Shown: positions 51,939 through 61,276, counted from the first letter of the stretch. The stretch: 64,000 nt of DNA from Streptomyces sp. TP-A0874 (GCF_001748085.1 NZ_BBZK01000005.1:558001-622000); one strand, 5' to 3'. The notes: generated from the letters alone by a model not told the origin. Numbers and translations are program-made.

Positions 51939-52064
51939 GTGGTGGAGGAGGGCGAATGACGGACGGATCGCGGTGCGACCGCGCGGAGACAGCGCAGAAC
52001 CCGGCCCAGGGCGGGATCCCTGGACCGGGTCAGCTGCTGTGCCGTGGACTCGGGCGCCGCTGCG

Positions 52065-52328
52065 TCAGGCGCGGCGGCGCTGCGATGACCGGTCGGACGA
52101 CTGCGACTCCTCGTCGTCCTGATCGTCGGTGTCGTTGTAGCGGTCCGCGTACTGTGCGTACGGGTCATCGTCCAACTCGTCATCCGCGAACGGCTCACCG
52201 TTCGGCGGCTGTTTGGTCTTCGATGCGCCCAGCTCGTCTGCCAGCCGTGCGAGGTCAGTCCCACCGCTGTTGTACTTCAGCTGGCGGGCGACCTTCGTCT
52301 GCTTGGCCTTGGCCCGGCCGCGCCCCAT
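52065..52328 (-). CDS. DUF3073 family protein
   Basis: An 87-residue protein: a basic N-terminus (MGRGRAKAKQTKVARQLKYN) is followed by a very acidic Asp/Glu-rich C-terminal half ending SSQRRRA. This is the actinobacterial DUF3073 family, function unknown. It is convergent with purM. Basic head and acidic tail suggest a nucleic-acid- or ribosome-associated protein (inference). Confidence 0.92.
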   Translation of the reverse strand: MGRGRAKAKQTKVARQLKYNSGGTDLARLADELGASKTKQPPNGEPFADDELDDDPYAQYADRYNDTDDQDDEESQSSDRSSQRRRA

Positions 52329-52756
52329 GGCTCGACCCCCTCAATGACGGGGCTCGACGGCCCCAGAGTCTTGACACGCGTTCATGATTCAGATCGGGCT
52401 CTCCTCGGAGAGACCGGTCCGTAGGACTTCAACGGTACCTGCTTCCGAGACCATACGGTACGTCGCCCGTAGGACGTGCCCCGGAACACACCCCTGGAGG
52501 ATGCCTATCCCCGCAGGTCAGGTGTCATTTTACCGGCTCTCGCGGATCGACCCGCCGATGGGTGGTGAGACTTGTCTCCCCCACCCGTCGGGCCGACCTG
52601 CCCCTCCCGGTTTTGTGTGAGTCCGACGGTTACCGAGCGTCGCGCGCCGCCGGAGTCCCACTCCGGCGGCGGTCACCCGCCCGGAGTCGCCCCGCCGGAG
52701 CACCGCGGAGCGTCACCGGGCTCTCGCTCCATGTGCCCGCGGCGGGGCGCTGCCCG
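52329..52756. other. Intergenic region between DUF3073 and vdh
   Basis: 428 bp without a credible gene. It includes the leader of the DUF3073 gene and, at 52645-52671, the terminator of the dehydrogenase gene. CGTAGGAC occurs twice (in 52421-52480) as short direct repeats near the DUF3073 promoter region. Confidence 0.45.
52645..52671 (-). terminator. Terminator after vdh
   Basis: CGCCGCCGGAGT and ACTCCGGCGGCG form a perfect 12-bp stem with loop CCC, about 85 nt after the vdh stop. Confidence 0.75.
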
Positions 52757-53881
52757 TCAGCGCTGCGCCCGTTCGCGGGCCTCGGCCATCCGCTGCTCGG
52801 CGAGCCGGTCCGCGGCCTCGGCCGGCGGGATGCCCTCGGACTTCGCCCGCTCGAAGATCGCCAATGTGGTGTCGAAGATCTCGGTCGCCTTCGCCTTGGC
52901 CCGCTCGAAGTCGAAACCGCGCAGCTCGTCGGCCACCTGGATCACCCCACCGGAGTTCACCAGGTAGTCCGGTGCGTAGAGGATGCCCCGGTCGGCGAGG
53001 TCCTTCTCCACCCCCGGGTGGGCCAGTTGGTTGTTGGCGGCGCCGCAGACGATGCGCGCGGTGAGCGCCGCCACCGTGGCGTCGTCGAGAGCGCCGCCGA
53101 GGGCGCAGGGAGCGTAGATGTCGATGTCCGAGCGGATCAGCGCGTCGGTGTCGGCGACGGCCCGCACCTCGGGGTGATCGGCCCGGATCGCGTCGACCGA
53201 CTCGGCCCGCACGTCGGTGATCACGACCTCGGCGCCGTCCCGCAGCAGGTGCCCGACGAGATGCCGGCCCACCTTGCCCACCCCGGCGACACCGACCTTC
53301 CGGCCGCGCAGCGTCGGGTCGCCCCACAGGTGCTGCGCGCTGGCCCGCATGCCCTGGAAGACGCCGAAGGAGGTGAGGACCGAGGAGTCGCCGGCGCCGC
53401 CGTTCTCCGGGGAACGTCCGGTCGTCCAGCGGCACTCCCTGGCGATGACGTCCATGTCGGTGACGTACGTGCCGACGTCGCAGGCGGTCACGTAACGCCC
53501 GCCCAGCGAAGCGACGAAGCGTCCGTAGGCGAGCAGGAGCCGCTCGCTCTTGATGCCGCCCTCGGAGAGCTGCGCCGGGTCTCCGATGATCACGGCCTTG
53601 CCGCCGCCGTGGTCGAGTCCGGCGAGGGCGTTCTTGTAGGACATCCCGCGGGCGAGGTTCATCGCGTCGAGGACGGCCTCCTCGTCGGAGGCGTAGGAGT
53701 GGAAGCGAGTGCCGCCGAGGGCGGGGCCGAGAGCGGTGGAGTGGATCGCGATGACGGCCTTGAGACCGCTCTCCTCGTCCTGGCAGAGCACGACCTGCTC
53801 GTGGCCGCCCTGAGCGGACCGGAAGAGGGTGGACAGCACGGACTGAGCGCCGGATCCGGCGGGTGGACGGACATCGGTCAC
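52757..53881 (-). CDS. vdh: Valine/leucine dehydrogenase
   Basis: An NAD-dependent branched-chain amino acid dehydrogenase of 374 residues that gives 2-oxoacids used as polyketide starter precursors. The catalytic lysine is in [13 protein letters not shown], substrate motifs are [12 protein letters not shown] and [13 protein letters not shown], and the Rossmann site is [14 protein letters not shown]. The start is GTG 53881 with GGGAG upstream; a TTG at 53902 is less likely. The close resemblance to the Streptomyces Vdh family sets the name; Leu versus Val preference cannot be read here. Confidence 0.94.
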   Translation of the reverse strand: MTDVRPPAGSGAQSVLSTLFRSAQGGHEQVVLCQDEESGLKAVIAIHSTALGPALGGTRFHSYASDEEAVLDAMNLARGMSYKNALAGLDHGGGKAVIIGDPAQLSEGGIKSERLLLAYGRFVASLGGRYVTACDVGTYVTDMDVIARECRWTTGRSPENGGAGDSSVLTSFGVFQGMRASAQHLWGDPTLRGRKVGVAGVGKVGRHLVGHLLRDGAEVVITDVRAESVDAIRADHPEVRAVADTDALIRSDIDIYAPCALGGALDDATVAALTARIVCGAANNQLAHPGVEKDLADRGILYAPDYLVNSGGVIQVADELRGFDFERAKAKATEIFDTTLAIFERAKSEGIPPAEAADRLAEQRMAEARERAQR

Positions 53882-54064
53882 GGTGGTGGCTCCCGATTTC
53901 AAGGGGTGACGCCCTCCGGGGGTGGGGAGGGCCGGTCAGGCATAGCGTAAAACCTACGGGGCCGGACGGTGCTCGCAGAGCGGCTCTCCGTAGGCTCTGG
54001 GCGCGGGGCCGTGGGACGATTCGAACGGTCTGGAACGGACGGGTAGGCGACGAGGAGTGGACGC

Positions 54065-54916
54065 GTGGGACTGGCGTCATCGGTGATCGTTCCGTACGCG
54101 GCCTATCTACGGGTCTACGAGCCGCTGGCGGCCTTTCCAGAGCCGGAGCGCACCCGCTGGTGCGACTACGCGGAGCGCGGGCAGACCCTTTCGGAGCAGG
54201 ACGAACTCCGCCGTTCGCTGGCCGACTTGCTGCCGGTTCCGCCGGTGCCGGTGCCGGTGCACGAGAGCGACGAGGCGTTCGTGGCGGTCCTGGACGGCGT
54301 CACCTGCGTCTGTCCCTGGCGCACCCGGCTGCGGGGCTGGCTGGCCCTGGAGGAGCTCTCCCGGCAGCTGCCGGCGCCGGTGCTGGACGCGGTGCTGCCG
54401 CCGGTGGTGCGGCGGCAGACGGTGGCCGACTACGAGCGTTGGCTGGAGCAGAACCCGGACGCCCGGCCGTGGATCCGTTCGGCCACCTGGCATGTGCCGG
54501 CGCGGTGGTTCGTGCTCTTCGCCGACGAGGAGCGGGAGTACCGCCGTGCGGACGAGGAGGGCGCGGAGCCCGGCCCCAGGCTCCGCTACCGCACGCCGAT
54601 GGTGCAGGCGCGGCGCCGGGTGGCCCGAGGGCTGAAGGTGCTCCGGGAGGCGCTCGACGAGAGCCCCCTGATCGACGGCCTGGAGAATGTCGGTCGCTGG
54701 TTGGAGGAGTTCCACCCCCGGTCCCTCGTCGAACTGGACTACGGGGGTCTGGTACATGCTCTGGGGGACGGGCGGTTGGCCGGGGACCATTCCGCGGCCG
54801 ATGTCGCGGAGGGCCTGGAGGCGCTGCGGGACGGCGACGGAGCCCGGGCCGGGGAAGCCTACGGGCGGCTCACGGACCGCTGGCGAGCCATCCGGGACCG
54901 CCAGTTCGCGAGTTGA
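54065..54916 (+). CDS. Conserved hypothetical protein upstream of bldC
   Basis: A 283-residue soluble, Arg- and Glu-rich protein that I cannot assign to a family. GTG start (VGLASSVIVPYAAYLRVYEPLAAF). Tryptophan-rich middle region (WIRSATWHVPARWFVLFADEERE), mostly alpha-helical by composition, with no signal or membrane segment. Strong GC3 bias supports it as real. It lies between vdh and bldC as in other Streptomyces genomes (from memory). Confidence 0.85.
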   Translation: MGLASSVIVPYAAYLRVYEPLAAFPEPERTRWCDYAERGQTLSEQDELRRSLADLLPVPPVPVPVHESDEAFVAVLDGVTCVCPWRTRLRGWLALEELSRQLPAPVLDAVLPPVVRRQTVADYERWLEQNPDARPWIRSATWHVPARWFVLFADEEREYRRADEEGAEPGPRLRYRTPMVQARRRVARGLKVLREALDESPLIDGLENVGRWLEEFHPRSLVELDYGGLVHALGDGRLAGDHSAADVAEGLEALRDGDGARAGEAYGRLTDRWRAIRDRQFAS

Positions 54917-55378
54917 GTAGCCGGACCATGAGCGGAGCGATCGCCGCTAATGCCCCAAGGGTCCCCAAGGGTGATGGATAGCACTTAACGGGGTCTTGCC
55001 AAAAAGCTGTACCCTCGTGGCAAAATAGGACAAGGAGCTCAGGAAGGGCTCCTTCCGTCCAACTAAGGGCGGATAGATCGCTATTGCACGGCTTGGTGGG
55101 GCTGGTGACGGCTGATCCGCGTTGTGACTGATCGTTACGGCGGGGTGACTGTCCGCTATGGCATGGTCCATCGGGTTCCGCCGAGGTTGGACGCCTCGGA
55201 GGGCAATTCCATCGGTTTGGCCGACGTGGCTGGACAGATGGTGTAGTTGTAGTGCCGAGGACAAGCCGTTCGTCCTATAACCGACTCGGCCCGCGTCCGC
55301 CATTTCGGGCAACGCGGGTCAAGGTGCAGAATTTAGAGGAAAGAACCGTGATGGTTCGGTTCTCCGAGGAGGCCGCTC
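54917..55378 (+). other. Long bldC upstream region
   Basis: 462 bp with no full-length gene. It holds a hairpin at 55032-55054 (AAGGAGC/GCTCCTT, 9-nt loop) that could end the upstream transcript, an AT-richer stretch at 54950-55035, and a structured leader at 55342-55363 next to the bldC ribosome-binding site. Several GTAG/GTTG repeats lie around 55245. Confidence 0.5.
55342..55363 (+). promoter_or_regulatory. Alternative hairpins in the bldC leader
   Basis: AGAACC (55342-55347) can pair with GGTTC at 55353-55357 or with GGTTCT at 55358-55363. Both end just before the GAGGAGG ribosome-binding site (55366-55372), so the folds could affect access to it. Confidence 0.4.
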
Positions 55379-55398
55379 ATGACCGCTCGCACCCCTGA
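55348..55398 (+). CDS. Putative 16-codon upstream ORF overlapping the bldC start
   Basis: GTG 55348, preceded by AGAGGAAAGAACC, opens a frame encoding MMVRFSEEAAHDRSHP and ends at TGA 55396-55398, 17 nt inside bldC in another frame. Its translation would pass over the bldC ribosome-binding site and start codon, so it may couple or dampen bldC translation. It may also be chance. Confidence 0.35.
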   Translation: MMVRFSEEAAHDRSHP

Positions 55399-55585
55399 TG
55401 CCGAGCCGCTGCTGACCCCGGCTGAGGTCGCCACGATGTTCCGCGTGGACCCGAAGACGGTCACACGCTGGGCCAAGGCGGGCAAGCTCACGTCTATCCG
55501 CACGCTGGGAGGGCATCGGCGCTACCGCGAAGCGGAGGTCCGTGCCCTGCTCGCGGGCATTCCGCAGCAGCGCAGCGAAGTCTGA
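55379..55585 (+). CDS. bldC: Developmental regulator BldC
   Basis: A 68-residue MerR-like DNA-binding protein with no effector domain. The helix-turn-helix LLTPAEVATMFRVDPKTVTRW and wing KLTSIRTLGGHRRYREAEV are as in Streptomyces BldC, which binds head-to-tail on direct repeats and holds back entry into sporulation. The ATG has a perfect GAGGAGG 6 nt upstream. Confidence 0.98.
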   Translation: MTARTPDAEPLLTPAEVATMFRVDPKTVTRWAKAGKLTSIRTLGGHRRYREAEVRALLAGIPQQRSEV

Positions 55586-55653
55586 AACACCCGCATGACC
55601 GGGCATTTCCGGGTCCCCTCGCCCGATTGATGCCCAGATAGCTCCACTTGGCG

Positions 55654-55675
55654 GGAGCCTGCCGCAACAGGCTCC
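55654..55675 (+). terminator. Hairpin downstream of bldC
   Basis: GGAGCCTG and CAGGCTCC, 8-bp stem, 6-nt loop, about 70 nt after the bldC stop. Possibly the first of two terminators. Confidence 0.45.
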
Positions 55676-55700
55676 GATCCTCTGACCGGGATGCGCCGTC

Positions 55701-55734
55701 GATCGCGCTGGACTCCGCCGGGTCCAGCGCGATC
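55701..55734 (+). terminator. bldC terminator
   Basis: GATCGCGCTGGAC and GTCCAGCGCGATC make a 13-bp stem with an 8-nt loop, followed by TTTGTGT. Confidence 0.75.
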
Positions 55735-56218
55735 TTTGTGTCCAAGGGTTGTTCCCTGCGGCCCCGCTGGTTCGTCGGCCGGCGTCAACTCTCGTTCTCC
55801 GTCGAGATCGAGCGACGCCTGAAAATGGGGCGTATTGGCACTTTCCGGTGGTGTGGCGGCGAGCTGGGGCCCCGTCTTCGGGGTGCTCGCGGGGCATGGG
55901 GCGGCCCTGAGCGGGTGCCGGGGTTGCCGATTCCGCGGAGCTGCCGCTCAGGGCTCGATGGCGGCCTGTCGGGCAAAAGGGGTCGCGGGGTCGCCGCCGG
56001 CGCCTCCAAGGCGCCCTCAGGGGCCGGGAGTCCCTGGTTGCGCCACCCCGGAGCGGTGTCGTTCTGGTGGCCCGTCAGGCCCTTGCCGGTGGGGTCGAGG
56101 GGGGCCGGGCGTCCGCGTCGGTTGCCGCGGAGGCACGACTGGCAGACGTGCAATTGCACATATTAAATCGAGGTCTCGCTGGCGGGGTGTGATGTGCCTC
56201 GCTTTTGAAAGTTGCCAA

Positions 56219-56232
56219 GTGACACCTGTCAC
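56219..56232. promoter_or_regulatory. Palindrome GTGACA-cc-TGTCAC
   Basis: A perfect 6-bp inverted repeat with a 2-bp spacer, 12 bp upstream of a -35 element (56245). Similar in form to the DesR-type operator at 42847. Confidence 0.4.
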
Positions 56233-56244
56233 AGGGCGTCGCTG

Positions 56245-56273
56245 TTGACCCCTAAGCTTTGTCCAGGTAGTGA
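56245..56273 (+). promoter_or_regulatory. Promoter: TTGACC-17-TAGTGA
   Basis: A -35 TTGACC at 56245-56250 and -10 TAGTGA at 56268-56273 with ideal 17-bp spacing. There is no reading frame with codon bias downstream, so it may drive a small RNA. Confidence 0.5.
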
Positions 56274-56279
56274 GACTGT

Positions 56280-56418
56280 GTCTTTCGCGGTGTCTTCAAG
56301 ACCTGAAAGGCCTTTCCCCGGGCGGCCCTTGGACCCCGCGAGCACCCTTCCCCCGGATGTGTGAAAGGGGATACGGCCGGGGCCGGCTCGATCGTCCGTG
56401 CGAACCGGCCCCGGCCGT
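56280..56418 (+). ncRNA. Candidate small RNA
   Basis: The expected transcript from the promoter at 56245-56273 would start near 56280 and end in the hairpin 56373-56418, about 140 nt. Inner stem: GACCTGAAAGGCC region (56306-56320). It is antisense to nothing known and lies between bldC and DUF6274. Support is by promoter and terminator only. Confidence 0.3.
56373..56418. terminator. Bidirectional terminator at the DUF6274 stop
   Basis: ACGGCCGGGGCCGG and CCGGCCCCGGCCGT make a perfect 14-bp stem with an 18-nt loop. The stem touches the stop codon of the leftward gene. Confidence 0.65.
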
Positions 56419-56603
56419 CAGTGCTCGGCTCCGTTCGTCGGCGCCGGCTCCGCTCCTCCCGGCGATCCGGCCGGGCTCTCCGTCGCGAGGTGGAGCAGTC
56501 TCCGGCAGATGGGACAGTGGCGGGTGAGGTGGCGGTAGCCCGCGGCTGCTGACAGATGGGCGCGGAGCAGGGCTCCGGTCTCGTGCCTCGTGGACGTCGT
56601 CAT
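56418..56603 (-). CDS. Small protein with CPIC motif (DUF6274-like)
   Basis: 61 residues: MTTSTRHETGALLRAHLSAA, then YRHLTRHCPICRRLLHLA and a Pro/Ala-rich tail. The H-x-C-x2-C-x4-H layout could bind zinc. It matches a small Streptomyces family I recall as DUF6274. ATG 56603 follows GGGAGGTACGCCG. Function unknown. Confidence 0.75.
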   Translation of the reverse strand: MTTSTRHETGALLRAHLSAAAGYRHLTRHCPICRRLLHLATESPAGSPGGAEPAPTNGAEH

Positions 56604-56677
56604 CGGCGTACCTCCCGAGCAGGCTTCCCCTGATGCCTGATTACCGTCGGCAGAGGAGCCAGTCAAGACACGGAGAA

Positions 56678-56702
56678 GGCCCGGATCCTGGGGATCCGGG
56701 CC
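56678..56702 (-). terminator. Terminator of tRNA-Asp
   Basis: GGCCCGGATCC and GGATCCGGGCC, 11-bp stem, 3-nt loop, followed on the minus strand by TTCTCC; 12 nt after the tRNA 3' end. Confidence 0.75.
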
Positions 56703-56713
56703 CTCAAACGATG

Positions 56714-56788
56714 CGGTCCTGACGGGATTTGAACCCGCGGCCTCCACCTTGACAGGGTGGCGAGCACTCCAAACTGCTCCACAGGACC
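56714..56788 (-). tRNA. tRNA-Asp (GTC)
   Basis: 75-nt cloverleaf: acceptor GGTCCTG/CAGGACC, anticodon loop CTGTCAA (GTC), T-loop TTCAAAT, G73. Identical to the tRNA at 61392-61466. Confidence 0.97.
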
Positions 56789-56916
56789 TTGCTGCCGCGC
56801 CTTTTCTCCGTGCGCTGCGGAGACAGACTCTACAGCAGCTCAGGCCCTCAGGTCGAACCAGTACTCCCCTTCCCGTACCGGGTTCGGATTTCCCCGGCGC
56901 GGCGTCTCGGGCCTGG

Positions 56917-59900
56917 TCAGGGGGAAGCGGCCTGGATCGCCTTCATGATCCGCTTGTCGGAGACCGGGTAGGCGGTCCCCAGGGCGTGCGCGAAGTAGCT
57001 GACCCGCAGCTCCTCGATCATCCAGCGGATCTCCGCGACCTCCCGCGGCACCGGGCGTCCCGCGGGCAGCCGCTCCAGCAGCCGGGCGTACTCCGCCCGC
57101 ATCTGGTGGACCTTCGCCATGCGGGTGCGGTCCCGCTCGGCGTTGTGCGGCAGCTGCTGGAGCCGACGGTCGACGGCGACGAGGTAGCGCAGCAGGTCCG
57201 GCAGCCGCCGAACGCCGTGAGCCGTCACGAAGCCGGGCTTGACCAGTGTGCCGAGCTGCTCCCGGATGTCGGTCAGCGAGGGCAGGAGCACCGGCGAGGT
57301 CGTCGCCTTCAACCGGCCTTCGCAGGAGTGCCAGGCGGACAGCACCTCCCGCACTTTCCGCACCGCGTCCATCGTGGCGTCGACCAACTCGCTCCGCACC
57401 GCGTCGAGCAGCTTGCGGAAGGCCTCCTCGTCCCAGGCCGGTCCGCCGTGGGCGGCGATCAACCGGTCGGCGGCGGCGCTGACGCAGTCGTCGAAGAGGG
57501 CCTGCACGCTGCCGTGCGGACAGCGGGAGAGCGCCAGCTTCTCGGCGTTGCTCAACTTCTGTTGGGCGAACTTCGCCGGACTGGCGGGCGTGTTGAGCAG
57601 GATCAGCCGGCGAGTGCCCCGCCACATGGCCGCGGACTGCTCCGCTGCGGTGTCGAAGAGCTGCACCGAGACGCTGTCCCCGTCGTCGACCAGTGCCGGA
57701 TAGGCCCGCACCGGCTGCCCCGCCCGACGGGTCTCGAAGGTCCGCTCCAGGGTCCCCACCGTCCAGGAGGTGAGCCCCCGGCGCTGGGCCGGCAGCGGCG
57801 ACTCGGCCGCGGGCGCCGACGCATCTCCGCCGCCGCGCCCGCCGGCCCGCTCGCGTCGACCGCCGCGGCCACGCTGGGCGGCGGCCCGCTCGAAGGCCTC
57901 GGAGATCGCCGCCTGGGTCCTCGGTCTCAGCCGCAGCCGCAGCGCCTCGAGGTCCTTGTCCTCGGCGACCGTGCGGCCACGCTCGTCGACCACCCGGAAG
58001 GTGATCTTCAAGTGGTCCGGGACCCGGGCGGGATCCCAGTCCCCGGGCTCGACCCTGACCCCCGTCATCCGCTGCAGCTCCCGGCCGAGCGTCACGGTCA
58101 ACGGCTCCGAGCGCGGCGAGGCGACCGCCAGGAACCGTCGGGCGTAGTCCGGAGCCGGCACGCAGTTGCGGCGGATGGCCTTCGGGAGCGAGCGGATCAG
58201 TTCGGTGACGAGCTCCTGGCGGAGCCCCGGGATCTGCCAGTCGAAGCCCTCCTCGGAGACCTGGTTGAGCACCGGCAGCGGCAGGTGGACGGTGACCCCG
58301 TCGGCGTCCGTCCCGGGCTCGAACTGGTACGTCACCGGGAAGGTCAGCTCCCCCTGGCGCCAGGAGTCCGGGTAGTCCTCCTCGCTGAGCTCCGGCGCCT
58401 GCTCGTTGATGAGCATGGACTTCTCGAAGTTCAGCAGCTCCGGATCCTCCCGGCGCCGTTTCTTCCACCAGGAGTCGAAGTGCGCGCCCGAGACGATCTG
58501 CTCCGGCAACTGCCGGTCGTAGAAGTCGAAGAGGGTCTCGTCGTCGACCAGGATGTCCCGGCGGCGGGCCCGGTGCTCCAGCTCCTCGACCTCCTCCAGC
58601 AGGTTCCGGTTGTCGTGGAAGAACTGGTGGTGGGTACGCCAGTCGCCCTCCACCAGGGCGTGCCGGATGAACAGCTCGCGCGAGGTCTCGGGGTCGATCC
58701 GGCCGTAGTTGACCTTCCGTCGGGCGACGATCGGCACCCCGTACAGCGTCACCCGCTCGTACGCCATCACGGCCGCCTGCCGCTGCTCCCAGTGCGGCTC
58801 GCTGTAGGTGTGCTTCACCAGGTGCCGCGCCAGCGGCTCGATCCACTCCGGCTCGATCCTGGCGTTCACCCGGGCCCACAGCCGGGAGGTCTCCACCAGC
58901 TCCGCCGACATCACCCAGCGCGGCGGCTTCTTGAACAGCGCCGATCCGGGGAAGACGGCGAACTTGGCGCCCCGCGCTCCGAGGTACTCGTTCCGCCCCG
59001 ACTCCTTCCGCGCACCGGACTCCTTCCGGGCGCCCTTCCCGGCCTCCTCGCCCACCACGTACTTCACCCCGATGTGCGAGAGCAGGCCGGCCAGCAGCGA
59101 GGCGTGGATCCGGTCCGGCGGTGCCGGCTGCTGGTCGGCGGAGGCCGCGGGGACGTGGATGTCCATCGTCCTGGCCACCTGCCGCAGTTGGGAGTGGATG
59201 TCCTGCCACTCCCGTATCCGCAGGTAGTTGAGGAACTCCGAGCGGCACATCCGGCGGAACGCCGAGGAGGACAGCGCCCGCTGCTGTTCGCGCACGTAGC
59301 GCCAGAGGTTCAGGAAGGAGAGGAAGTCCGAGTTCTCGTCGGCGAACCGCCGGTGGCTCTCGTCCGCCTGCTGCTGCTTCTCGGCCGGCCGCTCCCGCGG
59401 GTCCTGGATGGACAGCGCGGCGGCGATCACCATCACCTCGTGCACGCAGCCGTTCCGGTCGGCCTCCAGGACCATCCGGGCCAGCCGCGGGTCGACCGGC
59501 AGCTGGGAGAGTCGGCGGCCGGTCTGGGTGAGCCGGTGCCGGCCCGCCTTGCCTCCGGTCTCCAGCGCGCCGAGTTCCTCCAGCAGTTGGACGCCGTCCT
59601 TGATCTGGCGCCGGTCCGGCGGGTCGATGAACGGGAACTCCTCGATGTCGCCGAGGCCCGCCGCGGACATCTGGAGGATCACCGAGGCCAGGTTGGTCCG
59701 CAGGATCTCGGCGTCGGTGAACTCCGGCCGGGTGAGGAAGTCGTCCTCGGAGTACAGCCGGACGCAGATGCCGTCCGCGGTGCGCCCGCAGCGGCCCTTC
59801 CGCTGGTTGGCACTGGCCTGCGAGACCGGCTCGATGGGCAGCCGCTGCACCTTGGTGCGGTGGCTGTACCGGGAGATCCGGGCGGTGCCCGGATCGATCA

Positions 59901-61014
59901 CGTAGCGGATCCCCGGAACCGTCAGCGAGGTCTCGGCGACGTTGGTGGCCAGCACGATCCGGCGTCCGCCGTGCCGCTGGAAGACCCGGTGCTGCTCGGC
60001 GTGCGAGAGCCGGGCGTACAGCGGCAGCACCTCGGTGTCGCGGAGCTTCTTCTTGCCGAGCGCGTCCGCGGTGTCGCGGATCTCCCGCTCGCCGGAGAGG
60101 AAGACGAGGATGTCGCCCGGGCCTTCCGCCTGCAGCTCGTCGACCGCGTCGCAGATGGCCGTGGTCTGGTCGCGGTCACCGTCCTCGGAGCCCTCCTCCA
60201 GCAGCGGCCGGTAGCGGACCTCCACCGGATAGGTGCGGCCGGAGACCTCCACGATCGGGGCGTCGCCGAAGTGCCGGGAGAACCGCTCCGGATCGATCGT
60301 CGCCGAGGTGATCACGACCTTCAGCTCCGGGCGCCTGGGCAGCAGCTGGGCGAGGTAGCCGAGGATGAAGTCGATGTTGAGGCTGCGCTCGTGGGCCTCG
60401 TCGATGATGATCGTGTCGTACTGGCGCAGCTCCCGGTCGGTCTGGATCTCGGCCAGCAGGATGCCGTCCGTCATCACCTTGACCAGGGTGTCCGCCCCGA
60501 CCTGGTCGGTGAAGCGCACCTTCCAGCCGACGGTCTCCCCCAGCGGGCGGTCCACCTCCTCGGCGACCCGCTCGGCCACCGTGCGCGCCGCGATCCGCCG
60601 GGGCTGGGTGTGCCCGATCAGGCCCCGGACGCCGCGGCCCAGCTCCAGACAGATCTTGGGCAGCTGGGTGGTCTTCCCGGAGCCGGTCTCACCGGCGACG
60701 ATGACCACCTGGTGGTCGCGTATCGCCGCGCGGATCTCGTCCTTCCGCTGGCTGACCGGCAGCTGCTCCGGGTAGCTGACCGCGGGCACCGAGGCGCGGC
60801 GGAGCGCGACGCGCCGCTCGGCGGCCTCGATGTCGGCGGCGATCTCTTCGAGCGCCTTCCGCCGGGCCTCCGGCTTGCGGACGCGGCGTACACCGTCGAG
60901 ACGACGACCGATGCGCCGCTCGTCGCGCAGGGTCAGCTCGGCGAGCCGGGAGCCCAGGGCCTCGAAGGAGGCGGCGTCGGCGGAGGGGGCTGGCGAGGGC
61001 GAGGAAGTAGGCAT
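56917..61014 (-). CDS. hrpA: ATP-dependent RNA helicase HrpA
   Basis: A 1365-residue DEAH-box helicase, full length for the family. Motif I GETGSGKTTQLP (about residue 108), Ia QPRRIAARTVAERVA, II IIDEAHERSLN, III VVITSATIDPERFSRHF, VI QRKGRCGRTADGICVRLY. The helicase-associated and OB domains and the long C-terminal DUF3418 region (about residue 780 onward) follow. It likely acts in stalled-ribosome rescue or mRNA processing as in other bacteria. Start ATG 61014. Flanked by identical tRNA-Asp genes. Confidence 0.97.
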   Translation of the reverse strand: MPTSSPSPAPSADAASFEALGSRLAELTLRDERRIGRRLDGVRRVRKPEARRKALEEIAADIEAAERRVALRRASVPAVSYPEQLPVSQRKDEIRAAIRDHQVVIVAGETGSGKTTQLPKICLELGRGVRGLIGHTQPRRIAARTVAERVAEEVDRPLGETVGWKVRFTDQVGADTLVKVMTDGILLAEIQTDRELRQYDTIIIDEAHERSLNIDFILGYLAQLLPRRPELKVVITSATIDPERFSRHFGDAPIVEVSGRTYPVEVRYRPLLEEGSEDGDRDQTTAICDAVDELQAEGPGDILVFLSGEREIRDTADALGKKKLRDTEVLPLYARLSHAEQHRVFQRHGGRRIVLATNVAETSLTVPGIRYVIDPGTARISRYSHRTKVQRLPIEPVSQASANQRKGRCGRTADGICVRLYSEDDFLTRPEFTDAEILRTNLASVILQMSAAGLGDIEEFPFIDPPDRRQIKDGVQLLEELGALETGGKAGRHRLTQTGRRLSQLPVDPRLARMVLEADRNGCVHEVMVIAAALSIQDPRERPAEKQQQADESHRRFADENSDFLSFLNLWRYVREQQRALSSSAFRRMCRSEFLNYLRIREWQDIHSQLRQVARTMDIHVPAASADQQPAPPDRIHASLLAGLLSHIGVKYVVGEEAGKGARKESGARKESGRNEYLGARGAKFAVFPGSALFKKPPRWVMSAELVETSRLWARVNARIEPEWIEPLARHLVKHTYSEPHWEQRQAAVMAYERVTLYGVPIVARRKVNYGRIDPETSRELFIRHALVEGDWRTHHQFFHDNRNLLEEVEELEHRARRRDILVDDETLFDFYDRQLPEQIVSGAHFDSWWKKRRREDPELLNFEKSMLINEQAPELSEEDYPDSWRQGELTFPVTYQFEPGTDADGVTVHLPLPVLNQVSEEGFDWQIPGLRQELVTELIRSLPKAIRRNCVPAPDYARRFLAVASPRSEPLTVTLGRELQRMTGVRVEPGDWDPARVPDHLKITFRVVDERGRTVAEDKDLEALRLRLRPRTQAAISEAFERAAAQRGRGGRRERAGGRGGGDASAPAAESPLPAQRRGLTSWTVGTLERTFETRRAGQPVRAYPALVDDGDSVSVQLFDTAAEQSAAMWRGTRRLILLNTPASPAKFAQQKLSNAEKLALSRCPHGSVQALFDDCVSAAADRLIAAHGGPAWDEEAFRKLLDAVRSELVDATMDAVRKVREVLSAWHSCEGRLKATTSPVLLPSLTDIREQLGTLVKPGFVTAHGVRRLPDLLRYLVAVDRRLQQLPHNAERDRTRMAKVHQMRAEYARLLERLPAGRPVPREVAEIRWMIEELRVSYFAHALGTAYPVSDKRIMKAIQAASP

Positions 61015-61236
61015 ACCGGGTCAAGGATGTCACCTGCGGGAAACGGCTGGCGAGTGAGTTCCCGTCCCGCGTGCCGTCACCCGTCCGCTCGCCGGGGCGG
61101 CCGGGGGCGGCTTCTCCGGTCGACTCCGCCCGGGGGTGTCCCGCGGCGGCGCTCCGGTCGGCGGTGGGGCCGGGCCCGTGTGCCGCTACGCCGATCGTGG
61201 GACGGGCTCGGTGAGGCGCTTCGGCGGGTGAACGAC

Positions 61237-61276
61237 AGAACACCCCCTGCCGGATGTCTCCGACAGGGGGTGTTCT
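61237..61276 (-). terminator. Terminator of the tRNA-Phe/Asp/Glu cluster
   Basis: AGAACACCCCCTG and CAGGGGGTGTTCT, a perfect 13-bp stem, 18 nt after the 3' end of tRNA-Phe. Confidence 0.8.

Larger units (their letters stand above)
55586..56417. other. 832-bp non-coding region after bldC
   Basis: No frame here has convincing codon bias. It contains a bldC terminator (55701-55734), a smaller hairpin (55654-55675), a 12-bp palindrome GTGCAATTGCAC at 56148-56159, the GTGACA palindrome at 56219, a strong promoter-like pair at 56245-56273 and a terminator at 56373-56418. The last two suggest a small RNA. Confidence 0.5.

Noticed and set aside
55586..56417. Small ORFs after bldC
   Set aside because: They show no codon-position bias and no ribosome-binding sites; palindromes and terminators explain the region better.
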